From DTU019 sp050949825 (GTDB lineage: Bacteria; Bacillota; Syntrophomonadia; Syntrophomonadales; Syntrophomonadaceae): a stretch of 64,000 nucleotides of DNA. The first letter of the stretch is position 1. Each line of letters opens with the position of its first letter. The notes under the pieces were generated by a model. The model was not told the origin of the DNA. It saw nothing but the letters and a program-made list of their open reading frames with translations, and did not search any database. Made by a program: the position numbers and the translations under genes. Below, piece by piece: positions 26,563 to 35,765 of the stretch. Location: positions 124,001 to 188,000 of the forward strand of contig JBMNGL010000013.1 in assembly GCA_050949825.1 (NCBI GenBank), given 5' to 3'.

Positions 26563-27632
26563 ATACTATGCTTGATAAGACCGAGCTTCTGGGGTTGAAC
26601 AGGCTGGAACTGGAGGATTACATGGCCAGCCTGGGACAGCCGCGTTTTCGCGGCCGCCAGTTGCATCGCTGGATATATATCAAAGATACCTCTTCCTTTT
26701 ATGAAATGAGTGATATTCCTCGTGAAATTCGCCAGCAGCTTGATGAAAAGGCCCGTATTTCCATTCCCCGGGTTTTAAAACAACGGGTTTCGGAAGATGG
26801 CACCCGCAAATTCCTGATGGAAATGAATGACAAAAAAAAGGTGGAAACGGTTTTAATTCCCCAGGAAGAAAACCCCGGTCGGCGCTATACCCTGTGTGTC
26901 TCTTCACAGGTAGGCTGCCCCCTGCGCTGCGCATTCTGCGCCACGGGGCAGGGGATCTATCAGCGCAATCTGGCCGCCCATGAAATAGTGGGACAGGTGT
27001 TGGGATCACGTCGTGAATTGAAGCGCCGTTTGAAGAACTATCAGGAACCGCTGCTAACCAATGTGGTATATATGGGTATGGGTGAGCCCTTGCTCAATTA
27101 TGACGAAGTGATACGCTCCATTCATATCATCAACGATCCCCGCGGCATACAGATCGGGCAAAGACATATAACTATTTCCACCTGCGGAGAGGCCCGGGGG
27201 ATTTTGCGTCTGGCTGAAGAAGGTTTGCAGGTCACTTTGGCCATTTCCCTGCATGCCTGCAATGACGCTCTGCGCGATCAGTTGGTGCCTATAAATAAGA
27301 GATATCCCTTAAAAGATTTGATGTCGGCAGTTAAAACCTATGTGGATAAAACCGGGCGCCGGGTGACATTTGAATACATCATGTTGGACGGAGTTAATAT
27401 TGGTCAGACTGACGCAGAAAACATGGCTAAGCTGGTAAAACCTATACTGGCGAATGTTAATTTAATTCTCTATAATGAAGTAGATGGTTTGCCGTATCGC
27501 AGGCCTGATCTACATCGTGTAAAGCAGTTTTATGGCTGGCTGAGCGAGGCGGGCTTAAATGTGAGCATACGCCAGGAGCATGGCAGCGACATTGAAGCGG
27601 CCTGTGGGCAGTTGGCGGTAAAACGTGACTGA
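26559..27632 (+). CDS. rlmN: Dual-specificity 23S rRNA/tRNA (adenine-C2) methyltransferase RlmN
   Basis: A 357-residue radical SAM enzyme methylating 23S rRNA A2503 and tRNA A37. The cluster motif CPLRCAFC is present, with YMGMGEPLLNYDEV, ISTCGEA and the C-terminal catalytic Cys region RQEHGSDIEAACGQL. The start overlaps the rsmB stop by four bases (ATGA), and GGAGG lies upstream. Confidence 0.96.
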   Translation: MNTMLDKTELLGLNRLELEDYMASLGQPRFRGRQLHRWIYIKDTSSFYEMSDIPREIRQQLDEKARISIPRVLKQRVSEDGTRKFLMEMNDKKKVETVLIPQEENPGRRYTLCVSSQVGCPLRCAFCATGQGIYQRNLAAHEIVGQVLGSRRELKRRLKNYQEPLLTNVVYMGMGEPLLNYDEVIRSIHIINDPRGIQIGQRHITISTCGEARGILRLAEEGLQVTLAISLHACNDALRDQLVPINKRYPLKDLMSAVKTYVDKTGRRVTFEYIMLDGVNIGQTDAENMAKLVKPILANVNLILYNEVDGLPYRRPDLHRVKQFYGWLSEAGLNVSIRQEHGSDIEAACGQLAVKRD

Positions 27633-27755
27633 TTGAAGTTTGGAGGCAGGGTATCATCCGCCGGTAAAGCGAACCAACCTGATGCGGAGGGATATCCTCA
27701 TATTTAGATAAGGTGTGGAGGGGACAAGCCCAGCATCTGATGGGTCAGATCAATT

Positions 27756-28469
27756 ATGAAAGTATGTGTGGTAACCGATACCGGTCATGTACGGACCAAA
27801 AATGAAGATAGCTACCTGGTGGATACCGCCAGGGGCTTATTTGCGGTTTGTGATGGGATGGGGGGGCATCGCGGCGGCGATGTAGCCTCTCGCCTGGCGG
27901 TTAGAACCATTCACGCCTGGATGAAACAGAATCCCCCGGGTAGTTCCATTACTCCACTGGAAGGGGCTCTACAGCAGGCCAATCATGTGGTTTGGGAAGA
28001 AGCCCAGGCTGACCCGGAGCTGCAGGATATGGGAACCACCGCTACGGTGGCTTTAATATGGGAAAATCGGCTTTATATGAGCCATGTGGGAGACAGCGCT
28101 CTATTCCGGATTAGTAGAAACCAAATTGACAAACTGAGCCGGGATCACACCCTGGCTGAGCAAATGGTGAGCAAGGGACTGCTCAGTGAAGAGGAAGCCC
28201 GCAGCAGCACTTATAACCATATCTTGACCCGGGCTATTGGGATTGCCCCCGAGGTGGCAATTGACAGCTGCCAGGTACCCATCGCTGTGGGGGATGCGGT
28301 TATGATCTGCAGTGATGGACTCAGTGACCTTTTGACACCACAGGATATGCTGGCTATCTATCAGCGTTATCCTAATGACCTGGATAAGATTGCTCAGGAA
28401 ATGGTCCGCAATGCGCTGGCCCGGGGTGGTTATGACAATATAACCCTCATACTTCTGCTCATTGACTAG
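27756..28469 (+). CDS. stp: PP2C-type Ser/Thr protein phosphatase
   Basis: A 237-residue PP2C phosphatase. Metal-binding motifs are TKNEDSY, VCDGMGGHRGGD, SHVGDS and CSDGLSDLL, with a final GGYDNITLI. It is followed after 12 bases by prkC, and the pair reverses each other's protein phosphorylation. The SD is weak for this ATG; the 123 bases upstream hold no feature I can name. Confidence 0.95.
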   Translation: MKVCVVTDTGHVRTKNEDSYLVDTARGLFAVCDGMGGHRGGDVASRLAVRTIHAWMKQNPPGSSITPLEGALQQANHVVWEEAQADPELQDMGTTATVALIWENRLYMSHVGDSALFRISRNQIDKLSRDHTLAEQMVSKGLLSEEEARSSTYNHILTRAIGIAPEVAIDSCQVPIAVGDAVMICSDGLSDLLTPQDMLAIYQRYPNDLDKIAQEMVRNALARGGYDNITLILLLID

Positions 28470-28481
28470 GAGGTTGCGAGA

Positions 28482-30314
28482 TTGAAAGATAAGGTTATAG
28501 GCGAACGATATGAACTCCTTGAGGAAATAGGCGAAGGCGGCATGGCCACTGTTTTTAAAGCCCACTGCAGGAGCCTGGACCGTATTGTGGCTGTTAAGAT
28601 CCTCAAGGACGAGTTTTCCCAGGACCAGGTTTTTGTGCAGAGTTTTAAAACCGAAGCCCTGGCGGTAGCACGCCTATCTCATCCCAATATTGTCAATATC
28701 TTTGATGTAGGCCAGGAAGGCAATGTTCATTACATTGTAATGGAATACATTGAAGGCCAAACCCTGCAGGAGGTCATTGCCGCAGAAGCGCCTCTGGCGA
28801 CGGATAAGGCTGTGGAGATTGCCATAATGATCTGTGAGGGCATTCATCATGCCCATGAAAATGGTATTATTCATCGCGATATAAAACCCCATAATATACT
28901 CATCACTAAAAAGGGTATTGTCAAGGTTGCCGACTTTGGCATTGCTCAAGCCATCAGTAAAAAAACCCTTACCTTTGCCCGTGATCTGGTAGGGACAGTG
29001 CACTACATTTCCCCTGAGCAGGCCAAAGGCGAACCGGTCACCCCGGCTACTGACATATATTCATTAGGTTGTGTGCTTTATGAAATGCTGACCGGGAAGC
29101 CTCCTTTTGATGCTGAAAGCAGTATAACTGTAGCATTAAAGCACATCCATGATGAACCCCTGCCCCCGCAAAAGATCAATCCGGCAGCAGGCGATGCCGT
29201 TTCAGCGATAATATTTAGAGCGATGGAAAAGGTCCCCACCCACCGCTTTTCCAGTGCTGAGGAGATGCGCAATGCGCTTTTCAATCTGGACGGTTCGCTC
29301 AACATGGTAAGAAAAGACCGCAATGGCGCCACTATTATCATGAGCCCGATACAGGGTGGAAACAATCCCAAACGGGGCAAACGCAGGATACGCCCCGCCG
29401 GATTGGCAATAGTTGCCGTGGCTGTTCTGGGTCTATTGTCCGGCATATGGTATGTGATGGGAGGCAGCCTGTTTGGCAAGGAAGTGCAGGTACCTGACCT
29501 GCAGAATATGGAAATGAAAGAAGCCCGGGAAGTATTGGCCGCTTATGGCCTCAAAATAGCTGAGGCAGGGCGGAATTTTAGTGATGAAGTGGAAAAGGAT
29601 CGGATCATCTCGCAGCAGCCTGCTGCTGAGCAGACCGTAAAGACCGGGCGGGAAATTGCGGTGATATTGTCCAAAGGACCGGAAATGGTTACTGTCCCCT
29701 ATGTAGTCGGTTTAAAGCAGGGTGATGCGGAGATACAATTACGCAACAACGGTTTATTGCCGATGGCAACCGATCAAAGCTACGATGACCGTTTTCAGGC
29801 AGGGATGGTAATCTCCCAGGATCCTGTCTCCGGCGGGGAAGCTGCCAAAGGTTCAAAGGTTGTTCTCCTGATAAGCAAAGGTAAGGCACCGCCTAAAGTA
29901 CCTATGCCTAAGCTGGTAGGATTGACACTGGAGAAAGCTAAGCAAAAGCTTGCAGACAACAATCTGAAGGGTGAGATCACCCGTCAGAATAGCAGCACCT
30001 ATAAAGCAGATGTGGTTATGACACAGGACACCACTGAAGGGGTCTTGATTGAGGAAGGCAGCACGGTCAAACTGGTAGTCAGTGATGGCGCCAAGGCAGT
30101 TGCCAAAACCAGCACCCTGCCATTTACCTTACCCAGAGAGCAAAAGACCTATCGGGTAACCATCACTGTAAGTGACAGCCAGGGGAGCAGGCATGTCTAT
30201 GATCAAACCCATAGCGGCGGCACAGCTATCAGTGTAGCGGTTAGCTATTATGACAGCGGTAAAGCTGAAGTGAAGCTGGACTCAGAACGATTCAAGGTGT
30301 TTACCCTGAAGTAA
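28482..30314 (+). CDS. prkC: PASTA-domain Ser/Thr protein kinase
   Basis: A 610-residue transmembrane kinase. The N-terminal Hanks kinase domain has GEGGMATVF, catalytic HRDIKPHN near residue 131 and DFG. A transmembrane helix (about 308-326) leads to three extracellular PASTA repeats (about 335-400, 402-468 and 470-538), then a C-terminal beta-rich domain. PrkC senses muropeptides or lipid II and controls germination and wall synthesis. TTG 28482 has AGGAGG upstream. Operon with stp, rsgA and rpe. Confidence 0.96.
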   Translation: MKDKVIGERYELLEEIGEGGMATVFKAHCRSLDRIVAVKILKDEFSQDQVFVQSFKTEALAVARLSHPNIVNIFDVGQEGNVHYIVMEYIEGQTLQEVIAAEAPLATDKAVEIAIMICEGIHHAHENGIIHRDIKPHNILITKKGIVKVADFGIAQAISKKTLTFARDLVGTVHYISPEQAKGEPVTPATDIYSLGCVLYEMLTGKPPFDAESSITVALKHIHDEPLPPQKINPAAGDAVSAIIFRAMEKVPTHRFSSAEEMRNALFNLDGSLNMVRKDRNGATIIMSPIQGGNNPKRGKRRIRPAGLAIVAVAVLGLLSGIWYVMGGSLFGKEVQVPDLQNMEMKEAREVLAAYGLKIAEAGRNFSDEVEKDRIISQQPAAEQTVKTGREIAVILSKGPEMVTVPYVVGLKQGDAEIQLRNNGLLPMATDQSYDDRFQAGMVISQDPVSGGEAAKGSKVVLLISKGKAPPKVPMPKLVGLTLEKAKQKLADNNLKGEITRQNSSTYKADVVMTQDTTEGVLIEEGSTVKLVVSDGAKAVAKTSTLPFTLPREQKTYRVTITVSDSQGSRHVYDQTHSGGTAISVAVSYYDSGKAEVKLDSERFKVFTLK

Positions 30315-30328
30315 ACAGGAGGGAGTGC

Positions 30329-31219
30329 ATGCCCCATAAACCGGTCACTGGATTGATATTAAAAAAATACAGCGGATTCTATTATGTTCAGGATGAACAG
30401 GGCGTTATTTATGAGTGCAAACTGCGGGGCAAGGCCAAGAATCAGGTCATATTGACCGGAGATCAGGCGGTTATTACCCCTCTTGATGAACGCCATGGCA
30501 TTTTGGAAGAAATCAGGGCGCGGCGCAATGAATTGTACCGACCGCGCATTGCCAATGTCAACCTGATGCTGATTGTTATTGCCTATGACCGGCCTGAACC
30601 AAGTCTTATGCTGCTGGACCGCATGCTGATTTTGACCCTGCACAGCGGCCTTACTCCGGTGATTGTATTGAATAAATGCGACTTGACGGCCAGCGAGAAG
30701 GCCGCTCTGGTCATGCAATTATACCCGGATTTGAATGTGGCGGTGATCAGCATCTCTGCCAAGCAGCGCTGTGGGCTGGAGCAATTACAGCCTGTTATTG
30801 CTGGTAAAATCGCGGTTTTGGCCGGCCCTTCCGGCAGCGGCAAATCAACCCTGCTCAACAACCTGGTGGAGGGATTGAGCATTAAGACACAGGAGGTCAG
30901 CCATAAGATCGGCCGCGGCAAACATACCACCCGCCATGTCGAATTATATCCATTAAAAAGCGGAGGTTGGATAGCAGATACCCCGGGGTTCAGTAACATG
31001 GATCTGCCCGAGGACTTGAACAGCCGCCAATTGGGAACCTACTATCCTGAATTTAAGCCCTATCAAGATGAATGCCGCTTCCTGGATTGTTTGCACTACC
31101 GGGAGGCGGACTGCGGCGTCAAGACCGCCCTGGAAAAAGGACAGGTATCGGCCCCGCGCTATAACAACTATGTGGCTATTCTGGAGGAAGTGATGAAGAA
31201 TGAGAGGTGCTACCGGTGA
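30329..31219 (+). CDS. rsgA: Ribosome small-subunit GTPase RsgA
   Basis: A 296-residue circularly permuted GTPase with an N-terminal OB fold. The G motifs are in permuted order: NKCD near residue 113, P-loop GPSGSGKST near 166, and DTPGF near 217. The C-terminal zinc knuckle is CRFLDCLHYREADC. It acts in late 30S maturation. The start has AGGAGGG upstream; its end overlaps the rpe start. Confidence 0.95.
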   Translation: MPHKPVTGLILKKYSGFYYVQDEQGVIYECKLRGKAKNQVILTGDQAVITPLDERHGILEEIRARRNELYRPRIANVNLMLIVIAYDRPEPSLMLLDRMLILTLHSGLTPVIVLNKCDLTASEKAALVMQLYPDLNVAVISISAKQRCGLEQLQPVIAGKIAVLAGPSGSGKSTLLNNLVEGLSIKTQEVSHKIGRGKHTTRHVELYPLKSGGWIADTPGFSNMDLPEDLNSRQLGTYYPEFKPYQDECRFLDCLHYREADCGVKTALEKGQVSAPRYNNYVAILEEVMKNERCYR

Positions 31220-31869
31220 TTTTGATTGCTCCTTCTATATTGAGCGCCAATTTCAGCCGCCTGGGGGAGGATATACAGCAGGCAGAGCGGGCTGGCGCTG
31301 ATTGGCTGCATGTCGATGTCATGGACGGCCATTTTGTTCCCAATCTGACCGTGGGACCACAGGTGGTAGCCGATCTCAGAGGGATTACCGGGCTTTTTAT
31401 GGATGTCCATTTGATGATAGAAAAACCGGAACAATTGATCCCGGCCTTTATTCAAGCCGGGGCTGATATGGTTACGGTTCACCTGGAAGCCTGTACTCAC
31501 CTGCATCGTGTGGTCACACTTATCAAAGAGTCCGGCGCCCAAGCAGGGGTGAGCATAAATCCCGCCACTCCGGCCCAGTTACTGGAGCCGATATTGCCTG
31601 AAGTGGATCTGGTTTTAGCCATGTCAGTCAACCCCGGTTTTGGGGGGCAGCGTTTTATTCCCGGGGTGGTAAGCAAGCTGGAGCAGCTCCAAGTCATGCT
31701 GCAACGTCTCAATGCCGACTGCTACTTGCAAGTGGATGGAGGTATCAATGAGGAGACCGGCCGGGCGGTTGTTAAGGCGGGATGCAATGTGCTGGTAGCC
31801 GGGTCCTATGTATTTAACAGCGGCAATATTGCCCGGGCCATACAGAACCTTAAACGTCTCAGCACTTGA
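31216..31869 (+). CDS. rpe: Ribulose-phosphate 3-epimerase
   Basis: A 217-residue TIM-barrel enzyme of the pentose phosphate pathway. Motifs are APSILSANF, HVDVMDGHFVPN, MVTVHLEA, NPGFGGQ and VDGGI. GTG 31216 overlaps the rsgA stop (GTGA) and has GAGAGG eight bases upstream; GTG 31207 is an alternative. Confidence 0.95.
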   Translation: MILIAPSILSANFSRLGEDIQQAERAGADWLHVDVMDGHFVPNLTVGPQVVADLRGITGLFMDVHLMIEKPEQLIPAFIQAGADMVTVHLEACTHLHRVVTLIKESGAQAGVSINPATPAQLLEPILPEVDLVLAMSVNPGFGGQRFIPGVVSKLEQLQVMLQRLNADCYLQVDGGINEETGRAVVKAGCNVLVAGSYVFNSGNIARAIQNLKRLST

Positions 31870-31923
31870 CCTGTCGGGGGCACTAGTGCTACTATCAAAT
31901 ATATTCAAATACTTAAATGAACC

Positions 31924-32036
31924 TTTCTTCGGGGATGGGTGCAATTCCCTATCGGCGGTAAAGCCCGCTAGCCGCAAGGCATGATCCGGTGCAATTCCGG
32001 GGCCGACAGTAACAGTCTGGATGGTAGAAGAGGGGC
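31924..32036 (+). ncRNA. FMN riboswitch (RFN element)
   Basis: The sequence has the hallmark RFN blocks: TTCGGGGATGGGTG, AATTCCCTATCGGCGGT, AGCCCGC, CCGGTGCAATTCCGG, and the 3' block GACAGT followed by TGGATGGTAGAAGAGG. It stands ahead of the ribD-ribE-ribBA-ribH operon and is followed by an intrinsic terminator, so FMN binding should stop transcription. Confidence 0.97.
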
Positions 32037-32079
32037 TGGTTGAGTTCGGATTATACTCAGCCCGGCTTTGTCACGCCCA

Positions 32080-32106
32080 ACCCGATGAAATATGTCGGGT
32101 TTTTGT
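32080..32106 (+). terminator. FMN-riboswitch expression-platform terminator
   Basis: Stem ACCCGA (32080-32085) / TCGGGT (32095-32100) followed by TTTTTG. It lies between the FMN aptamer and the ribD start and is the likely off-state structure. Confidence 0.88.
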
Positions 32107-32131
32107 TTCTGCAAGTCTGGGAGGCGATGAT

Positions 32132-33274
32132 TTGCAGCACAGAGATGAGTTCTATATGCATAAGGCACTCAATCTAGCCGCCCGGGCCCGGGGAAGAACC
32201 AGTCCCAATCCGTTGGTAGGGGCTGTGGTGGTTAAGGATGGTGCCATAGTCGGTCAAGGATTTCATCAAAAGGCGGGTACGCCGCATGCGGAGGTGCATG
32301 CCCTCCAGCAGGCGGGGGAGCTGGCTAAAGGGGCTACCCTTTATGTCACTTTGGAACCTTGCAGCCATCAAGGCTTGACCCCCCCTTGTGCCCAGGCTGT
32401 TATTGCCGCCGGGATAAAAAGATGTGTGGTTGCTACCGAGGATCCCAATCCACTGGTCAATGGCCACGGCCTGGCCGGGATGAAAGAGGCCGGTATTGAA
32501 ATCGTGACCGGGGTTTTGCGCTCACGGGCCGAACGGCAGAATGAAGTGTTTCTGAAATATATGGAAAGCGGTTTGCCTTTTGTGATTCTAAAGACCGCTA
32601 TGACCTTGGATGGCAAGATCGCCAGCAGCGGCGGTGATTCCAAATGGATTACATCTGAACCGGCAAGGCAATGGGTGCACCGGCTCAGGGACCAGGTAGA
32701 TGGGATCATGGTGGGGATTGGCACCGTACTGGCAGATGATCCCCTGCTGAACACCCGATTAATTGATCGAGATGGCCGGGATCCGGTGCGCTTGATACTG
32801 GATGGCAGCCTGGATTTGCCTTTAACAAGCCGGATTGCCGCCAGCAGCCACGAGCAGCCCACGCTGGTTTTTACTTCACCGAGTGCAGACCGGCAGCGGG
32901 CCAGGGAAATGGAGCAATGCGGCATGGAGGTGATAACCGTTGATGGCTTGCCTGACGACCTCAATCTGGAGCAGGTGCTGCAGGTTGCTGCTCATCGCAA
33001 AATATGCAGCATTCTGGTTGAAGGCGGGGGCACAGTCAATGCCAGCCTGCTTAAATACGGCCTGGTTGACAAGCTTTACTGGTTTATCGCTCCCAAAATC
33101 ATTGGGGGACGTACGGCTCCTTCCCCGGTGCAGGGCAGTGGTTTAAGCACCATGGCAGAAGCTATTGAGGTTGAGGATATTAACAGTGAATTTATAGGTC
33201 CGGATCTATTGATAAGCGGTTATATAAAGAAACCGGTTTATCGTCAGGACAGCAATAAAACAGTGTGGCGGTGA
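32132..33274 (+). CDS. ribD: Riboflavin biosynthesis deaminase/reductase RibD
   Basis: A 380-residue bifunctional enzyme. The N-terminal cytidine-deaminase-like domain has HAE near residue 51 and CSHQGLTPPC near 76. The C-terminal pyrimidine reductase domain has KTAMTLDGKIAS and LVEGGGTVNASLL. TTG 32132 has GGGAGG seven bases upstream and gives the usual N-terminus. The longer open frame runs through the riboswitch terminator and is not real. Confidence 0.95.
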   Translation: MQHRDEFYMHKALNLAARARGRTSPNPLVGAVVVKDGAIVGQGFHQKAGTPHAEVHALQQAGELAKGATLYVTLEPCSHQGLTPPCAQAVIAAGIKRCVVATEDPNPLVNGHGLAGMKEAGIEIVTGVLRSRAERQNEVFLKYMESGLPFVILKTAMTLDGKIASSGGDSKWITSEPARQWVHRLRDQVDGIMVGIGTVLADDPLLNTRLIDRDGRDPVRLILDGSLDLPLTSRIAASSHEQPTLVFTSPSADRQRAREMEQCGMEVITVDGLPDDLNLEQVLQVAAHRKICSILVEGGGTVNASLLKYGLVDKLYWFIAPKIIGGRTAPSPVQGSGLSTMAEAIEVEDINSEFIGPDLLISGYIKKPVYRQDSNKTVWR

Positions 33275-33933
33275 GGACGATTTTTACTGGCATAATCGAA
33301 GAGATCGGTTCTATTCGTGATATTCGGCGGGGAGCTCATTCAATTCGCCTGGGAGTAAGGGCACGGACTGTGCTGGAGGACGTGAAACTGGGCGACAGCA
33401 TTGCTGTAAATGGGGTTTGTTTAACTGTGGTGCAATATGAACCCCGGCAGTTCTGGGTAGATGTGATGCCGGAAACTTATGCCAATACTACCTTAAAAGG
33501 GTTACATTCCGGGGCTCCGGTCAATCTGGAGCGGGCCTTACGGCTAAGTGATCGTCTGGGCGGTCACCTGGTGCAAGGCCATGTGGATGGCATAGGCACC
33601 ATTATCGAGCGAAAGCGCTTCGACATCGCCATTGTATATCGCATTAAAGCACCTGCAGAGGTGTTGAAATATACGGTTGCCAAAGGATCCATTGCCATTG
33701 ATGGGGTGAGTCTTACGGTAGTTGAGGTGGGCAGCGACTTTCTGAGTGTTGCTTTGATCCCGCATACCGCTAATCTTACCGTCTTGGGATCAAAACAACC
33801 GGGAGAATCAGTGAACCTGGAAAGTGATATTATTGGCCGTTATGTGGAGAAACTATTACAATCAAGTTCCCCTCAACCGATTAACAGCAATAACCTGGGT
33901 ATGGATTTTCTATCCGAACACGGATTTCTGTAA
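33265..33933 (+). CDS. ribE: Riboflavin synthase alpha chain
   Basis: About 220 residues forming two lumazine-binding repeats. Each begins with a typical segment (IFTGIIEEIG near the start and HLVQGHVDGIG near residue 92). It makes riboflavin from two lumazine molecules. The start is uncertain: GTG 33265 or 33271 add a few residues before the conserved FTGIIEE, and ATT 33280 would give the exact family N-terminus but with a very close SD. Overlaps the ribD stop. Confidence 0.94.
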   Translation: MAVRTIFTGIIEEIGSIRDIRRGAHSIRLGVRARTVLEDVKLGDSIAVNGVCLTVVQYEPRQFWVDVMPETYANTTLKGLHSGAPVNLERALRLSDRLGGHLVQGHVDGIGTIIERKRFDIAIVYRIKAPAEVLKYTVAKGSIAIDGVSLTVVEVGSDFLSVALIPHTANLTVLGSKQPGESVNLESDIIGRYVEKLLQSSSPQPINSNNLGMDFLSEHGFL

Positions 33934-33947
33934 AGGAGGAACTCATT

Positions 33948-35144
33948 ATGTTTAACACCATCGAAGAAGGCATTGCTGACATTAGGGATGGCAAAATGGT
34001 CATAGTGGTGGATGATGAAGATCGGGAAAATGAAGGGGATGTAGTGGTGGCTGCGGAAAAAGCCACTCCGGAGATAATTAACTTTATGGCCACCCATGCC
34101 CGCGGTTTAATCTGTGTGCCCATGGAGGGCAAGCGCCTGGATGAGCTGGATATCAAACAGATGGTCTCCAACAACACTGACAGCCATGAAACCGCTTTTA
34201 CGGTATCCGTAGACTATTTCACCACCACCACAGGTATATCGGCCCATGAGAGGGCCGCCACCATTGGCGGGTTGATAGATCCGAACAGCACCGCCTCTGA
34301 CTTCAGGCGTCCCGGGCATATTTTTCCCCTGCGCTACCGTGAAGGCGGCGTATTGCGCAGGGCAGGGCACACGGAAGGATCCATCGATCTGGCTCGCCTG
34401 GCCGGTCTCTATCCGGCCGCTGCCATCTGTGAAATCATGAGTTCCGATGGTAATATGGCCCGGATACCGGAATTGATAGAATTTGCCCGGAAATTTGGTT
34501 TGAAGATCATTACCATTGCGGACCTTATCGAGTACCGCCGCCGTAGAGAGAAACTGGTGGTGCGGGTGGCGGATGCCAAACTGCCCTCCAGGTTCGGCGA
34601 TTTTCATGCGGTGGCTTATCAGTCCTTGCTGGACAACAAGGAGCATCTGGCCCTGGTTAAAGGGGAATGGAAGCCGGATGAGCCGATTTTAGTCAGAGTG
34701 CATTCGGAATGCCTGACCGGAGATGTGATGGGCTCGTCCCGCTGCGATTGCGGGGATCAGTTGCAGAGGGCTCTGCAAATGATTGAGGCCGAGGGCAGAG
34801 GGGTCTTGCTTTATATGCGTCAGGAAGGCCGCGGCATTGGATTATGCAACAAGATAAAGGCCTACAAACTGCAGGATAAGGGCATGGATACAGTGGAAGC
34901 CAACCTCAATCTCGGTTTTGCCGCAGACTTGAGGGACTATGGCATTGGGGCGCAGATCCTGGTAGATTTGGGTATCCGCAAGATGCGTTTGATGACCAAT
35001 AATCCCAAGAAGGTTAAGGGTTTGGAAGGCTACGATCTGGAGATTACCGAGCGAGTTCCCATAGAGATACCCAGTAAAAAGGAGAACCGCCGTTATCTGC
35101 AGACCAAAAAGGATAAAATGGGCCATTTGCTGGTCAACCTGTAA
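33948..35144 (+). CDS. ribBA: Bifunctional DHBP synthase / GTP cyclohydrolase II
   Basis: A 398-residue fusion. The N-terminal DHBP synthase domain has DDEDRENEGDVV near residue 24. The C-terminal GTP cyclohydrolase II domain has the zinc Cys cluster SECLTGDVMGSSRCDCG near 255-269 and RQEGRGIGL. Together they supply both starting branches of riboflavin synthesis. The ATG has AAGGAGG upstream. Confidence 0.97.
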   Translation: MFNTIEEGIADIRDGKMVIVVDDEDRENEGDVVVAAEKATPEIINFMATHARGLICVPMEGKRLDELDIKQMVSNNTDSHETAFTVSVDYFTTTTGISAHERAATIGGLIDPNSTASDFRRPGHIFPLRYREGGVLRRAGHTEGSIDLARLAGLYPAAAICEIMSSDGNMARIPELIEFARKFGLKIITIADLIEYRRRREKLVVRVADAKLPSRFGDFHAVAYQSLLDNKEHLALVKGEWKPDEPILVRVHSECLTGDVMGSSRCDCGDQLQRALQMIEAEGRGVLLYMRQEGRGIGLCNKIKAYKLQDKGMDTVEANLNLGFAADLRDYGIGAQILVDLGIRKMRLMTNNPKKVKGLEGYDLEITERVPIEIPSKKENRRYLQTKKDKMGHLLVNL

Positions 35145-35171
35145 TGAATTAAAGCAGAGGGGGAATAGGTT

Positions 35172-35633
35172 TTGTCACAGATATTTGAGGGGAAAATGGT
35201 GGGGAAAGGCCAACGATTTGGGCTGATAGTCTCCCGATTTAATGAATTTATTACCAATAAATTGTTATCCGGTTGTATGGATGCCCTGGTGCGCCATGAT
35301 GTGGCAGCGGATGACATTGATATCGCCTGGGTGCCGGGGGCATTTGAAATGCCGCTGGCAGCGCAGAAAATGGCGCAAAAAGGCTATGATGCGGTGATTT
35401 GCCTGGGTGCGGTCATTCGCGGTGCCACCCCGCATTTTGAATATGTTTCTGCAGAAGTGACCAAGGGGATTGCCCAGGTGGGTCTGCAAAGCGGAGTGCC
35501 GGTTATTTATGGGGTCATAACCGCCGACACCATTGAGCAAGCCATTGAAAGAGCCGGAACAAAGGCGGGCAACAAAGGGGTTGACGCCGCCCTGACCGCT
35601 ATTGAGATGGTCAATCTTTTAAAGCAGCTATAA
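35172..35633 (+). CDS. ribH: 6,7-dimethyl-8-ribityllumazine synthase
   Basis: A 153-residue lumazine synthase with the motifs SRFNEFI, WVPGAFEMP, CLGAVIRGATPHFEYV and GVITADTIEQAIERAGTK. It performs the penultimate step of riboflavin synthesis. TTG 35172 has AGGGGG upstream. Last gene of the rib operon. Confidence 0.96.
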   Translation: MSQIFEGKMVGKGQRFGLIVSRFNEFITNKLLSGCMDALVRHDVAADDIDIAWVPGAFEMPLAAQKMAQKGYDAVICLGAVIRGATPHFEYVSAEVTKGIAQVGLQSGVPVIYGVITADTIEQAIERAGTKAGNKGVDAALTAIEMVNLLKQL

Positions 35634-35650
35634 ATAGATGGAAGGGAAAG

Positions 35651-35725
35651 TGGGGACGGGACATGGGATGGTTTTTGTATCCCTCCGCTTAAGGCGGGGA
35701 ACAAAAGACCGTCTTCATGTCCCCA
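35651..35725. repeat. GTCCCC inverted repeat after ribH
   Basis: TGGGGACGGGACATG at 35651-35665 faces CATGTCCCCA at 35716-35725, with a nested TTTTTGT / ACAAAAG pairing. It forms a long imperfect hairpin in the gap between ribH and the DUF1646 gene. Confidence 0.6.
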
Positions 35726-35765
35726 TTTGTTCTGCTCGGTTACCGTCTAAAGAGAGGATTAGTCA